In this document: piece after piece, positions 48,674 through 59,470 of the stretch
How positions within the stretch are numbered: the stretch's first letter is position 1
How the letters are laid out: the number at the start of each line of letters is the position of its first letter
Assembly: GCF_964355755.1 (NCBI RefSeq)
Contig: NC_092675.1
Span: 29,536,912-29,600,911 of the forward strand
Direction: 5' to 3'
Length of the DNA: 64,000 bases
DNA from: Antedon mediterranea
Lineage: Eukaryota; Echinodermata; Crinoidea; Comatulida; Antedonidae
The notes under the pieces: model-generated
The model's database searches: none
The model's input: only the letters and a program-made list of their open reading frames with translations
Told to the model about the DNA's origin: nothing
Program-made: the position numbers and the translations under genes

Positions 48674-49418
48674 TTACAGTAAATACTGTACATTATTGTC
48701 TTACTGTACTGTATATACTGTACATTATTGTCTTACTGTACAGTAAATACTGTACATTATTGTCTTACTGTACAGTAAATACTGTACATTATTGTCTTAC
48801 TGTACAGTAAATACTGTACATTATTGTCTTACTGTACAGTAAATACTGTACATTATTGTCTTACTGTACAGTAAGTACGGGTATTGCTAAACCCCGCAAA
48901 CCTCCAAAAAACCCTAGCAAACCCCACCGAACCAACATAAAAGTGATTGAATCATGAAGTGTACAACCCACTGGGTATATCCATGTAAAAAAAAAATTAT
49001 ATTTCTACTGTTAACTACTTATTTTTGGGGTAAAAAATGATTGCTAATTTTTAACAAAAAAATGATGTTTTATCCCCAAAAAAGTAGTTAACAGTAGAAA
49101 TTTAATAATTAATATACCCAGTGGGTTGTACACTTACTACATTATTCAATCACTTTTATGTTGGTTCGGTGGGGTTTGCTATGGTTTTTTGGAGGTTTGC
49201 GGGGTTTAGCAATCATTTTTGACCAAAAAATGATGTTTTACCCCAAAAATAAGTAGAAATTTAATTTTTTTATATATTGTTATACCCAGTGGGTTGTACA
49301 CTACATGATTCAATCACTTTTATGTTGGTTCAGTGGGGTTTGCTATGTTTTTTTGGAGGTTTGCGGTGTTTAGCAATACCCGTAAGTACTGTACATTATT
49401 GTCTTACTGTACCGTAGT
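48674..49418 (+). repeat. 32-bp satellite, about six units, split by element F2
   Basis: The unit contains TACTGTACAGTAAATACTGT and ACATTATTGTCT. The array runs to 48878, is interrupted by F2 (48879-49381), and resumes with the same unit at 49382-49418. Confidence 0.9.
48879..49381. mobile_element. Modular palindromic element F, copy F2 (D-I-I), complete
   Basis: 503 bp from GGGTATTGC to GCAATACCC, flanked by the 8-bp direct repeat GTAAGTAC (48871-48878 and 49382-49389). One direct module is followed by two inverted modules. No ORF. An 8-bp duplication is used by hAT, P, Merlin and Sola1 types; the terminal sequence does not decide between them. Confidence 0.92.
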
Positions 49419-50287
49419 ACATGCAGTAGTGTTTTAAATACATTTGAATTGTACTATACTGTAGGTAACCTTGCAAGCTGACAAACCATGTACTGTACTG
49501 TAGACAGTGTACAACAAAACATGATACATTGCTACTAAGCGAAGGTCCAAATCCATCTTTTTGTTTCAATTCTGTAGTAAAAATTATTTTATTATATTAT
49601 TATATTTTATTGGAAATATAATGAATAGCTATCCCTCGATATAATTTGTAATATAATACATTATATCTATTGAGTTACAAACAACAACAGGTTTAACACC
49701 TGAATTATTTTTTCTTACAGTAGTTAGGCTATTACAAACAAAGTTGGTATGCTTGGTGTATACAGTAGAAAGGTGACAATGGGCACTCTCTAACCACGCT
49801 CTTGGAATTCTACTTATACCTGTATTATTGATTAAAACAACTATTGATTCACAAATCAACAATTCAATACACTAGTAGCCATAATATCAAATAGGTGAAA
49901 AGGGCAACAGAAATACATCATTTTTTCAGTGGATTTTAATTATTCATCGAACCAGACTGAACAAGTCAATGATCAGGACTAACTGGTTATTTACAGTTGC
50001 CAAGTAAACAGACTTGTAAGCATATTTAATCTATTGATGTGCAAACTCTACAAATTAAATAACATTTATTATTCGGTAAACTAATCATCCTCTACATTTT
50101 GATCTACTAGAATAGTTGCGTTCACATCAATGTTGAGATAATATAAATAGATAATCCAGATTATTAATTCTGTATACAGAAAGTAGAGTACAAGTAGGTT
50201 AGTTGTACTGTACAACCTCAATGTTTCAACTTGTTTACATTCAACAGGAGTCACATCTACTGTAGGCTAAATGGCAATCAATGTACA
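49419..50287. other. No supported feature
   Basis: AT-rich with frequent CTGTAC words. Confidence 0.4.
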
Positions 50288-50296
50288 GTATGTCAG

Positions 50297-50822
50297 GGGT
50301 ATTGCTAAACACCGCAAACCTCCAAAAAAACATAGCAAACCCCACCGAACCAACATAAAAGTGATTGAATCATGTAGTGTACGACCCACTGGGTATATCA
50401 ATGTACAAAAAAAATTTTTATTTCTACTGTTAACTTATTTTTTAGGTAAAACATCATTTTTTGGTTAAAAATGATTGCTAAACCCCGCAAACCTCAAAAA
50501 AACCATAGCAAACCCCACCGAACCAACACAAAAGTGATTGAATAATGTAGTGTATGACCCACTGGGTATATAAATTATTAAATTTCTACTGGTAACTACT
50601 TTTTTGGGGATTAAACATCATTTTTTGGTTAAAAATTAGCAATCATTTTTGACCAAAAAATGATGTTTTATCCCAAAAATAAGTTGTTAACAGTAGAAAT
50701 TTAATATTTTGTTTACATGGATATACCCAGTGGGTTGTACACTACATGATTCAATCACTTTTATGTTGGTTCGATGGGGTTTGCTATGGTTTTTTGGAGG
50801 TTTGCAGGGTTTAGCAATACCC
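50297..50822. mobile_element. Modular palindromic element F, copy F3 (D-D-I), complete
   Basis: 526 bp from GGGTATTGC to GCAATACCC with two direct modules and one inverted. The flanks are GTATGTCAG at 50288-50296 and 50823-50831 (8 bp if the left end has an extra G, otherwise 9 bp). Confidence 0.92.
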
Positions 50823-50867
50823 GTATGTCAGTATATTGATGATGATGATAATAATAGTTGTATACAT

Positions 50868-51010
50868 AGTAGCACATACTGTATGCAAGCTCTCAATGCG
50901 CTGCACATTATTACGGTACCCTGGTGGTAATTTTTTGGCTCAAACATGTATGGAAACATACAGTAAATACTCCTACCATAATAATGCAGCTATTATTTAA
51001 TCAGCGCAAA
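50868..51010 (-). repeat. Interspersed repeat family H, copy 2
   Basis: Reverse complement of family H copy 1: GCTCTCAATGCGCTGCACAT, TATGGAAACATAC and TAATCAGCGCAAAATTG occur in the same order. Confidence 0.65.
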
Positions 51011-51962
51011 ATTGCACAAATACAGTATTAAATTTAATATAGTATAATCAATATGTTGAGAGATAATTATTATCATTTGTCAAGGCTTTAGTATTATTTT
51101 TATTTACCGAATAATTTGGCATATGTAGTATTGTAATTTAAAAAAAAAAAATATTTAACTGTTTGCACAAGTAAAAATACATACAGTGGAAATAAAATAA
51201 TAATATACTAATACATTGTAGAATACAGTTACTAGTCTGTATATAATATTAATAATACAGTAGTACAGTACAGTAGTGACCAAAGCAAAATGTGAACAAA
51301 AGGATGCTACTTTGACTTGACTTGAAGGATGCACATGTTGGTACTTTGTCATTGTTCATTTCCAGCTGTCCACAACCTGTCATGTGTCAAGCTTTCTAGA
51401 CTCTCTCAGTCAGGATGTCACTAATATTTAGGGGAAGCCCTTTCCTGTTATCAGTATACTAGCTACTAAACATCTACAAATATATTCATAATGGCCAATT
51501 AAAGCTAATTCGTATTTTGGAATGTGCCAAAATATTTGTAAATTTTGTACTATACTGTACATACAAATTTATGGTATACAGTATTTGTCATAGTATTGCG
51601 TGCTGTTTTTAAATTAATGTTATAAATTGTTCATAATATTCATAAGGGACAATTTAAGCTAATTTTTATTTTGAAATGTGCCAAAAATATTTGTAAATGT
51701 TATCAAATGTACAGTATTGTATATTCTGTAGTGTAGCAAAATATTGTGTGCTGTTTTTAAATTAATTTTTTAAAATTTTATTATTGACTGCGTTTAAATA
51801 AAATTGATTTTTGCACTCTATTATTAAATTAAAGAATGCATAATTAATTTGAGTTTGAAAAATTAATTGAATAAAATTGACTGTCTCATTAAAAGACAAA
51901 CTTGATTAAAAATATTTAATGATGCCTATCAAAATAAACATGTCTTTCCTCTTCACATTCAT
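51011..51962. other. No gene; a diverged tandem duplication
   Basis: About 51482-51645 and 51646-51775 share AATGTGCCAAAATATTTGTA and GTGCTGTTTTTAAATTAAT, a two-copy duplication of about 165 bp. Confidence 0.55.
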
Positions 51963-52259
51963 CTACTGAAGAGTACTGTACACCTCACCATTATCTGTTA
52001 TCTCTGTATGTGAGGCATATAATTGTTTAAGTGACTCTAATTTGTTGACATATTTTTCTTGGTTTGACATGAGGTATCTTATGAAATGAGGCTCACGTTT
52101 ATGACATAATCTCACAGTGATCACAGAGGGAGAACACGAAAATAATTTCGTAAAAACTTTGAATAAAATTAGATTAGCTGTGAAACATTCATGACTATGT
52201 ACAAGGTAAAGACCCCGTGGATGTAGAGTACCAGTCACATCAGTGATCTTGCTACCCAA
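51963..52259 (-). CDS. Candidate terminal exon, unrecognised protein
   Basis: After TTTCTCAGTAG (a possible NAGNAG acceptor) the minus strand is open for 98 codons to TAG. The product is of balanced, non-repetitive composition, with DVTGTLHPRGLYLVHSHEC near the start and EKYVNKLESLKQLYASH near the end. It fits no family I recognise. A minus-strand AATAAA lies roughly 190 nt downstream (plus TTTATT near 51777). No ATG begins it, so it would need upstream exons, which I did not find. It could also be a chance frame. Confidence 0.35.
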   Translation of the reverse strand: MGSKITDVTGTLHPRGLYLVHSHECFTANLILFKVFTKLFSCSPSVITVRLCHKREPHFIRYLMSNQEKYVNKLESLKQLYASHTEITDNGEVYSTLQ

Positions 52260-52875
52260 CTACTGAGAAATGTATAAATATACAGAAATATAATATTAGA
52301 GATTAGCGTTTAGTGAATAGACCTGGGAATCAAATTTATTACTGGTTGTGAACAGGATTTAAATTGTACATATTACAGTACTACAGTACTGTACTGTATA
52401 TATAAAAAAAAAAATTAAAGGGGAACAAATTTAGTACGGTACTGTAAAGCAGTGCACTCATGATATTACAGTATTAATATATATATCAAATTAAAATTCA
52501 TTATTTTACATTCGAATGAAAGTTCATACATAAGTGTTTTAAACAAGCCTACTGTGCTTAATGTTTTGCAGTACGTGTCGAGATTGTGAATAAGCAAAGA
52601 GCAAAAGTCATCATACATACTGTACATAGCACCAGTGTGCCTACCATAGCTAGAGGGAAAAACAAAGGTTCTGCCATCCCACGTTCACTTCTTTTTTTAA
52701 ACTTTGCTTGACATTTGACCTTTCTTGAATTCTACACTAAATCATATTTTGTTTTTTTATTTTTACTCCATTTTGGATCAAATTGATGATACTTTAGATT
52801 TGCATAAATTTCCTGTCAATTTCCGCTTGAGTCTGAGTTGTTTTTTGTCGTCTGCTTGAATTTTGTCATCAGCAG
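52260..52875. other. No supported feature
   Basis: AT-rich sequence with scattered CTGTAC words. Confidence 0.4.
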
Positions 52876-52942
52876 AATGATATGGTCCAAGAAAACTATT
52901 CAGAGTACTGTACCGGAAATACTGAAAAACTTAGAGAAGAAG
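52876..52942 (+). CDS. Candidate 67-bp internal exon
   Basis: The acceptor GTCATCAGCAG and donor GAAG|GTTAAT enclose 67 nt. One frame reads NDMVQENYSEYC then TGNTEKLREE; a second frame starts at an ATG and stays open past the donor for 35 codons. The two readings compete and neither matches a known family. Confidence 0.25.
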
Positions 52943-55304
52943 GTTAATAAAAAATATGCAGACACGAACTGTACATATTTTTAGGAAATATACATACTTA
53001 TAGTTATATATAGTTATTTATGTATATTGCTACTTCTACTTTCTGTTTATTGATGGAAAATCTTGATTTGCTAACAGTACTGATTGTAGTATGAAAAATG
53101 CCGAATAAAAATGACAATATGATAGATTACTGTACTGTAGTGATCACTACAATAGGGCTAATACAAATAATGTGACTTGTGCATTATCCATGATTAAAAT
53201 TTGTACATGGTCGGTGTGAACCATGCCTGAAGGAGAAGTGGTCTCTTGTTCCAAAATAGTTACTCAATTTACCTGTAATTAACAGTGAAGTGTAAACAGA
53301 GATGTTATTATTAACAGCAAATTGACCAACTCCCTTGGAGAATAAACTGTAAATGGGCTGGCAAAGGGCATTACGTTACATGTTAATATTCATTAGCTGA
53401 ATTCAATATCGTCTTTAAGCTGACAAAATCCTGTGTGTTGTTATTCCTGTAGCAGCATGGTGAGTGTACTGTACAGTTATATTTTACTGTAGTAGGCATG
53501 TTTTATCCAAGTCTACAGTATTTCACATAAGTACATTACTGTATACTGTGTACTGTACAATACAAATATTACAACAATTACTATCTACAGTAATAAACAA
53601 TTAGTGTTTTTTTTATTACATACAATATTGTACTGTATATATTTTACTGTACATACTGTATACTAGTCTGTGTACTCTGTACAGTACAGAAAATGAATCA
53701 GTTGCTATAAGATTCAATAATAATGATAATAATTTATTTGGAAGCTACTGTACATATTTGAAACAGTGGCACACTTCTTGAATGAAAGTGCATCCAGAGT
53801 AAGTAAAATAAAAGTTAGAGAAAGAAAAATGATTATTATGACTAAATTATGTACAAGATATACTGTAAAAAAAAAACATTAACAAATATAAGAAACTGTG
53901 GCACACTTCAATGTACAGTACAGTACAATTAAATAAAAAACGATTCATACACTAGCACATGCTGTACAAAGACCTCCCATCCCAACTAGATTCAATTGAA
54001 TTGAAAGAGTTGTTGCATTATACAGTAGGTCTACTGTAGTACTATTACTTACTGTACTAAAATCATGTCACAATTATAGTAAACATGGGGATAATTAAAT
54101 AATAAACAAACTAATTACAGTCAAGGACTACAGTAAGTTCTGATAGTAGTAAACCACAAACTAATCATGACTTTACCTTATTGATAAGCCACTACCTTTA
54201 ATGTCAATGCACTATAATCCTATTTCAAATTAAATGCGAGTCTCCCTGTTAATTTCCAATTTATATTTAATGACATTTGCAATCAAGCGATGCAATATTA
54301 TGTTAATAACTCATGTTTTAATTACAATGGCTGCTTACTGTACATTCTAATTCCTACTTGGTTAATGATTGTAAAGAGATATTTTTAATTTCTGTCGAGT
54401 CCTTTCGACGCCATTAGTATGGTAATAAGTTGTAGTATACTGTAGACAATATCTCTACTGTTAAATTGGAAGTAGTTGAAATGAGACAAACCAGGGAGAA
54501 ATAACTTATTTCTTCCTGGACAAACTGATAATTTTTTTTTTTTTACAAATTTATTTAACTGATTGTCTTCTAAGAGACCGATATTCTGCTGAAATACAGT
54601 AGAGGACTATTAATTTATTTATATTCTTTTCTTTCTCTATCCACGAGAAAATTTAATGAGTTTGTTTAGTGGGTGGGAGGGGGGGGGGGGGGTTGAAGAT
54701 AGTACTGGGAATTAAGTTTCATTACATGTAAATTTGTTTGTATATTATATCAGTATAATTAATATGCAAATTTGAATCTGAATGCTACTGTATAATATAA
54801 TACTGTAATACTGAAAAGTAATATGCTATACAGTACATGGTCCAAAAATATATTGGTGCATGTGCACAATAGTTCATTTGTTGAATAATACCTTTTATTG
54901 TGTTTTATAAGCTCTTATTTGATCTGGGGGATCACTAATCTCTCTGCAGTGTAATCCAACCATTATCAAGGGCTTAATATAGCAAGCATCTTTCTTTACT
55001 ATACCAATACCCATCATTGTCATTTAGTATCTGCTTTATCTAGCTGCTCCATATATATTTCACCATGGCTTCTCTCAGTACCTGACTGTACCGTTGAGCT
55101 TACAGTATACCCACAGGTTTCTGTATTTCATTTTTTTGCAGAATTTACACATCATTTGTTGTTATGTAATAGTATATCTTATAATATTGTAGTGTCTATC
55201 AATGTCAAGTTACAGTACAGTATGTGAATACGCTTTTTTATTGACAGTTACAGTAAACTGTTGAGTAACAATATTAAAAATATCGTTTTATTCTATTTCC
55301 TCAG
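52943..55304. other. No supported gene; intron or intergenic
   Basis: Very rich in TACTGTAC-type words, especially 53460-53690. A run of 14 G lies at 54679-54692. It may be the intron upstream of the PH gene. Confidence 0.35.
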
Positions 55305-55440
55305 GAAGGTTGACCCAGGAAGTGATTGGTATTCAAATAGGATAGTTGCTGTTGAACAATCAGGAACATTGAAGGCCGTCATATACCCGTGTCACTGACA
55401 CGTCGTAGTGTGCTTTACAATTGTGCAAATTCATTTCAAA
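55305..55440 (+). other. Probable 5' untranslated part of the PH exon
   Basis: A good acceptor (TTCTATTTCCTCAG) ends at 55304. The sequence to the ATG at 55441 is in the same frame as the PH ORF and is open except for one TGA at 55396-55398; the 30 codons before that stop look protein-like (DPGSDWYSNRIVAVEQSG). Confidence 0.5.
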
Positions 55441-56172
55441 ATGGGTTCTAATTTTCTTTTGCGTCTTTTGAAGAGGAAAAGCTCACTAAAACCTCGCATT
55501 GATAATCATAGTCTATATACAAGTATTCAAATGAGTAAAGTTCTTGTTGAGGGCATTCTGACTGTTCACGAACCATGGCGTAGGAATCAAAAGAAACCAA
55601 AAAGTGTTTTTTTGAGCTTGTATACGAATGACTCAAGTCCATTTATTGCGTGGTACGCTGAAAAGCAACGTAAGAAAGCACGTGGATATTTCAATGTTCG
55701 CGGTGCAAAAATCGCACCAATTGGAGAATACAGCTTCCAGATTATCTTTGAGAATTCGAGTCAGATTTACAAATTCCATTGCGAGTGTTGGGATGATAGA
55801 GAAACTTGGTTGTACACACTCAGAGAACAAAGTCGCAAAGAAATTTCAGTTCAGTTATTCCGATCAAATTCCACTGAAGAAGACAAGAATGAACCGTGCG
55901 TAAACAATGATAGGCGACAAGGTGACCGGCCAAGCTGGAAAAGCCATCGACGCGTTGTGAGTACCGGGTCACCGTTACCTAACTTTGAACAAAACCAAGT
56001 GGTGAACTTGCAAAGGAGTCGAAGCCAGCCGCACATTCAGAAACGGCGTATTGTCAGACGGCGGCCAACTTTAAGTGAACAAAAACAAACTGGACATTGC
56101 AAAGTTGGTAACAAGGTGTCGTGTCATCAGTCATTCATACGCTCACCGCAAGTTAAAGTCAGTCGAGGTTGA
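55441..56172 (+). CDS. PH-domain protein with basic C-terminal tail
   Basis: 243 codons in one exon. The start ATG 55441 is the first in-frame ATG after the upstream stop. Residues about 34-133 form a pleckstrin-homology-like fold: strand VEGILTVHEP, a basic loop WRRNQKKPKSVFLSLY, strand EYSFQIIFENSSQIYKF, then the C-terminal helix DRETWLYTLREQ with the near-invariant Trp (residue 123). PH domains bind phosphoinositides or proteins at membranes; the many Lys/Arg residues around 47-55 and 75-81 are compatible with lipid binding, but ligands are unknown. The tail (140-243) is polar and basic, with an RSRSQP match to the mode-1 14-3-3 motif (192-197) and KRRIVRRRP (201-209). GC content and codon use stand out from the flanks. 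Orthology not recognised. A second open frame overlaps the 3' end and runs to 56311, so the true C-terminus could differ if there is a frameshift. Confidence 0.7.
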   Translation: MGSNFLLRLLKRKSSLKPRIDNHSLYTSIQMSKVLVEGILTVHEPWRRNQKKPKSVFLSLYTNDSSPFIAWYAEKQRKKARGYFNVRGAKIAPIGEYSFQIIFENSSQIYKFHCECWDDRETWLYTLREQSRKEISVQLFRSNSTEEDKNEPCVNNDRRQGDRPSWKSHRRVVSTGSPLPNFEQNQVVNLQRSRSQPHIQKRRIVRRRPTLSEQKQTGHCKVGNKVSCHQSFIRSPQVKVSRG

Positions 56173-56314
56173 GGAACTACCACTGGCTATTACCGCTTGG
56201 ACAATTAATATACGGTGCTTGAAAACGATAAGTGATGAAAACGAAGGGAATTATGCTGCCCTTCGATTCTACTCGAAAGGACGTGTGCGTGGCAATGCAA
56301 TGTGTAAATGAAGA

Positions 56315-56320
56315 AATAAA
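56315..56320 (+). promoter_or_regulatory. Poly(A) signal AATAAA of the PH gene
   Basis: AATAAA lies 143 nt after the PH stop codon and only 4 nt after the stop of the alternative frame (56309-56311). Confidence 0.6.
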
Positions 56321-58588
56321 AATGTATTCAAAAATTTACCAAACTTGGTTGCTCAAATATTAATTTATTATAATTTAGCATTTTCTAATAATTGTGTACA
56401 ATAAATGACCAGTTAATATTTACAGTATATGTATTTTTGCATTTTGGTCTACAGTACTGATAGCATTACTCTGTGAGTGACCATAGCAAATTAAATTGTG
56501 TTGGGGACTACCTATTATCTACAGTATACAAATAATAATGAATGATATACAGTAGGTTGAATGGAAAGAATATTTTCATGAGTTGTAAAATTGAATGTCT
56601 TAATAATAGGATAGTTTGAATAATGAATGTATACTCGCCATTCAATGAATTCAAAACATTTATTTGTTTTAACAAAGCTACTGGTTTAGAGTACTGTAAA
56701 CTAATGTAGTAAACTTGTATTCAATTAATCAGCCGCTTCCATCCTGTTAAAGATTATCACGTAGGCCATGCAAAGAATTGCGCCAGAGACCAGGAACTGT
56801 TGGGTTCAAACTTCTTTAGGGATTTCCACCATAACCCTCTACTGTCTGCTGAAGTGCCATACTGTAAATTGAATGTCATAGGTGGGGCTATAGAATTTTT
56901 GTTGTGAAGCAGAGCAATATAGACTGCGTACTTTACTGGATAGTTTTGCGCTCGCATTGTTAGTACATAATTACCATGTTGCGTCAATGTTTGCAAAAAC
57001 TTGAATGTGCAATGGGAGATGCATGTCACTTGATATGAAATCAACCAATCAAATGACAATATTCTGTTCAGTTACAGTACTGTATCTGGTCACCAGTATG
57101 GTACAGTTAAATGATACTGTAGAGAAAAAGATTTACAGTATTGTTACTGTATTTGGGATTTAAACTGTATACTGCATGTACTGTACAGTACTAAACACTA
57201 TGTAACGTTTGAGATGATTCTCGTTCCAATATCGATGGGGTCCAGAAGCGAATCGATATTCACATTCCAACTTTTGTTTCTCAATTATAAATAAATTAAT
57301 AATAAACAAATATTTAATTTTCTGCAAAATAAATTTCTGTATTTATTGTTTATGAAAAGTATTGGGCGTAATTACCAAATTACTTGTTAAATTATTAAAA
57401 TAAAATTTCATTTATCAACTAAATCGACACAGTACAAATGAAATGGTGCTCTTCTGAGGTGAATAAATACATTTTGTAGTTAAATGCATTTGGTATAAAT
57501 TGAATTTTACCTAAAAAATCTAAATTCCCATAATTTATGCTTGAGCTAAGCATGCTTTTTACAGTAAATGTTAATGAGATTTGTTGTTGAATTTGGTCCA
57601 AAAAGCTTAGTGCCTTGTAAGATAGTTACATTCCCAGAAAATTGAAGAAAAGAACTGGTCTTGGAATTTCATATTGTACTGTACCTACTGTAGATAAGAA
57701 ATACACATTATCTGTTATTCTGTCTGTTAAGCTTTATGAATTACTGTATACCACATTTTGATTTAAATAAAGTAATCTGTTTTTAAAGTAGCTTCTTCAA
57801 ATATGTCAGTATTAAATGATTTTATTTTTTTTGTAATATTTATGGAACTTTTAATATACTTTTTGGATTTATAGGTATATTTAGCAGTACAGTATATTCT
57901 TTAGAAATACATATTTTCTTGAAAATATTTTAAATAACATAATAGTTCCTTGTAATTATAGGACCAAAAGCTCAGTGTGGTCACAAACAATGGTTGAATA
58001 TAAATGTTGAATTAGTGCTAAATACTGTATACTAATTTAGCTATGTAAGGCGTGTACTACTGGTATATTAAGCTCATTTTAATTATTTACCAACATTTTA
58101 CGCTAAATTCTCGATTATTAAGTCTTTCATTTAACCATTAGTATATATACAATTAAATATATTACTGTATATTATTTTATGCAATTATGAATAATTATAT
58201 TATTTTATGAATATTATTGTTTTGTTGTAATTGTTAAGCCTGCCACTGGTACAGTTTAAATGCTGTAACATGGCATGGTTTGGTCTTCCTAAGACTAGTC
58301 AGAATTCTAATCTCTAGTAAAACCCCACCAGACGCATATATCAGCAAACACACACTACTTTAATGTATGAGAACTGTGTCATGGTTTTAAACATTTTTAG
58401 TTATCCTGCTAAGAGAATTTTCTTTTTAAAAATTTGATAATAAACCTGATCTAAATACGGAATTAAGGTAAAAAATCCTCCGCACGAATCAAGATATTCG
58501 AGTACCTTGACGATTCCTGTGTAAATATTTTGAACCGGTGGTTTTCACTGTCAAGCTGAGATGAGTGTAACTCCTTGTGTTGTTTTAG
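56321..58588. other. No supported gene
   Basis: A minus-strand open stretch at 56757-57059 (100 codons) is GC-richer than the flanks but has no recognisable domain. CTGTAC words are frequent at 57060-57200. A GC- and CpG-richer patch starts near 58460. Confidence 0.35.
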
Positions 58589-58714
58589 CGTGCATCTTAC
58601 GAATTAGTATCACCATCATTAACGGTTATCTGCGTGGGCAGCGCACCCACTGTTCCTCCAGGTCTAGAACCCTGTAGTGAGATGCATTTAAACCTGCAGA
58701 GTGTAAACCTCTAA
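58589..58714 (+). CDS. Candidate terminal exon, unrecognised
   Basis: After TGTGTTGTTTTAG the plus frame is open for 41 codons to TAA 58712-58714, reading RASYELVSPSLTVICVGSAP then TVPPGLEPCSEMHLNLQSVN. It lies in a CpG-richer patch of about 400 bp. No upstream partner exon or family is identified. Confidence 0.3.
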   Translation, partial: RASYELVSPSLTVICVGSAPTVPPGLEPCSEMHLNLQSVNL

Positions 58715-59310
58715 TGTTTATTGACACCTTCGTACCAATGTCATGACCTAGATATCGGCTTCGCTTGCACAGAACAACACGAGGGCAGTGTTACCATGCT
58801 GGTGATTCTCATTTCAATAGTAATTGCGTGGGAAAAAAGTTTAGAAGCGAGAGACCAAAAAAAAGTTGCAAATCCAACAATTATTTTTGTTATATTAATT
58901 TTCATAATACACTATATCTATACTTCCATTTATGTAATAATACAGTATATACCTCATATTTAGTTTTGAATTATAATTTTTATATCACACATCTTTTTAT
59001 GTTATATAATTATATTATTATACTACTAATAAACAACAGTTTACTCATCAGTACAAAGGTATTATAATGATTGTAATATTAGTATTAATTACTATCAAAA
59101 TGTTGGTATAATTCATTGTTACTGTCATCTGTTGTCAAATGTGTGCACAAGTGGTGGGTACTGAAAAGATTCCATAATAACACTGTTTTGTGATGTACAC
59201 AAACTGATAATAATTCAATTTATACTATAAACCAGTTCATTACTAGAATAATAATAGTATAATAAATAATAGTACTGTATAATAGAATAATTCATTTCAT
59301 TCTGTTTCTG
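58715..59310. other. No supported feature
   Basis: The GC-richer patch fades out near 58860; the rest is very AT-rich. Confidence 0.4.
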
Positions 59311-59336
59311 TAAAGCTTGGTTCCCACGTTGCTTTA
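59311..59336. mobile_element. Remnant of a MITE family B end
   Basis: TAAAGCTTGGTTCCCAC is the family B terminus; the rest of the element is gone. Family A copy A9 starts directly afterwards. Confidence 0.55.
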
Positions 59337-59470
59337 AAGCTCTGTCTACACTATCAAACTAGTTTGACAAAAAAAGTGTGATGTGCCTAAATATGGTAGT
59401 GATAAGATGTTAAGTATGATGGGCATCACACTTGTTTTTCATATAAAGTTTGATATTGTAGACAGAACTT
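59337..59470. mobile_element. MITE family A, copy A9
   Basis: Left end AAGCTCTGTCTACACTATCA with the ACTAGTTTGAC block; right end of the ATAAAGTTTGATATTGTAGAC type. Only one 21-bp interior unit is left, so it is among the shortest copies (134 bp). Confidence 0.85.
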
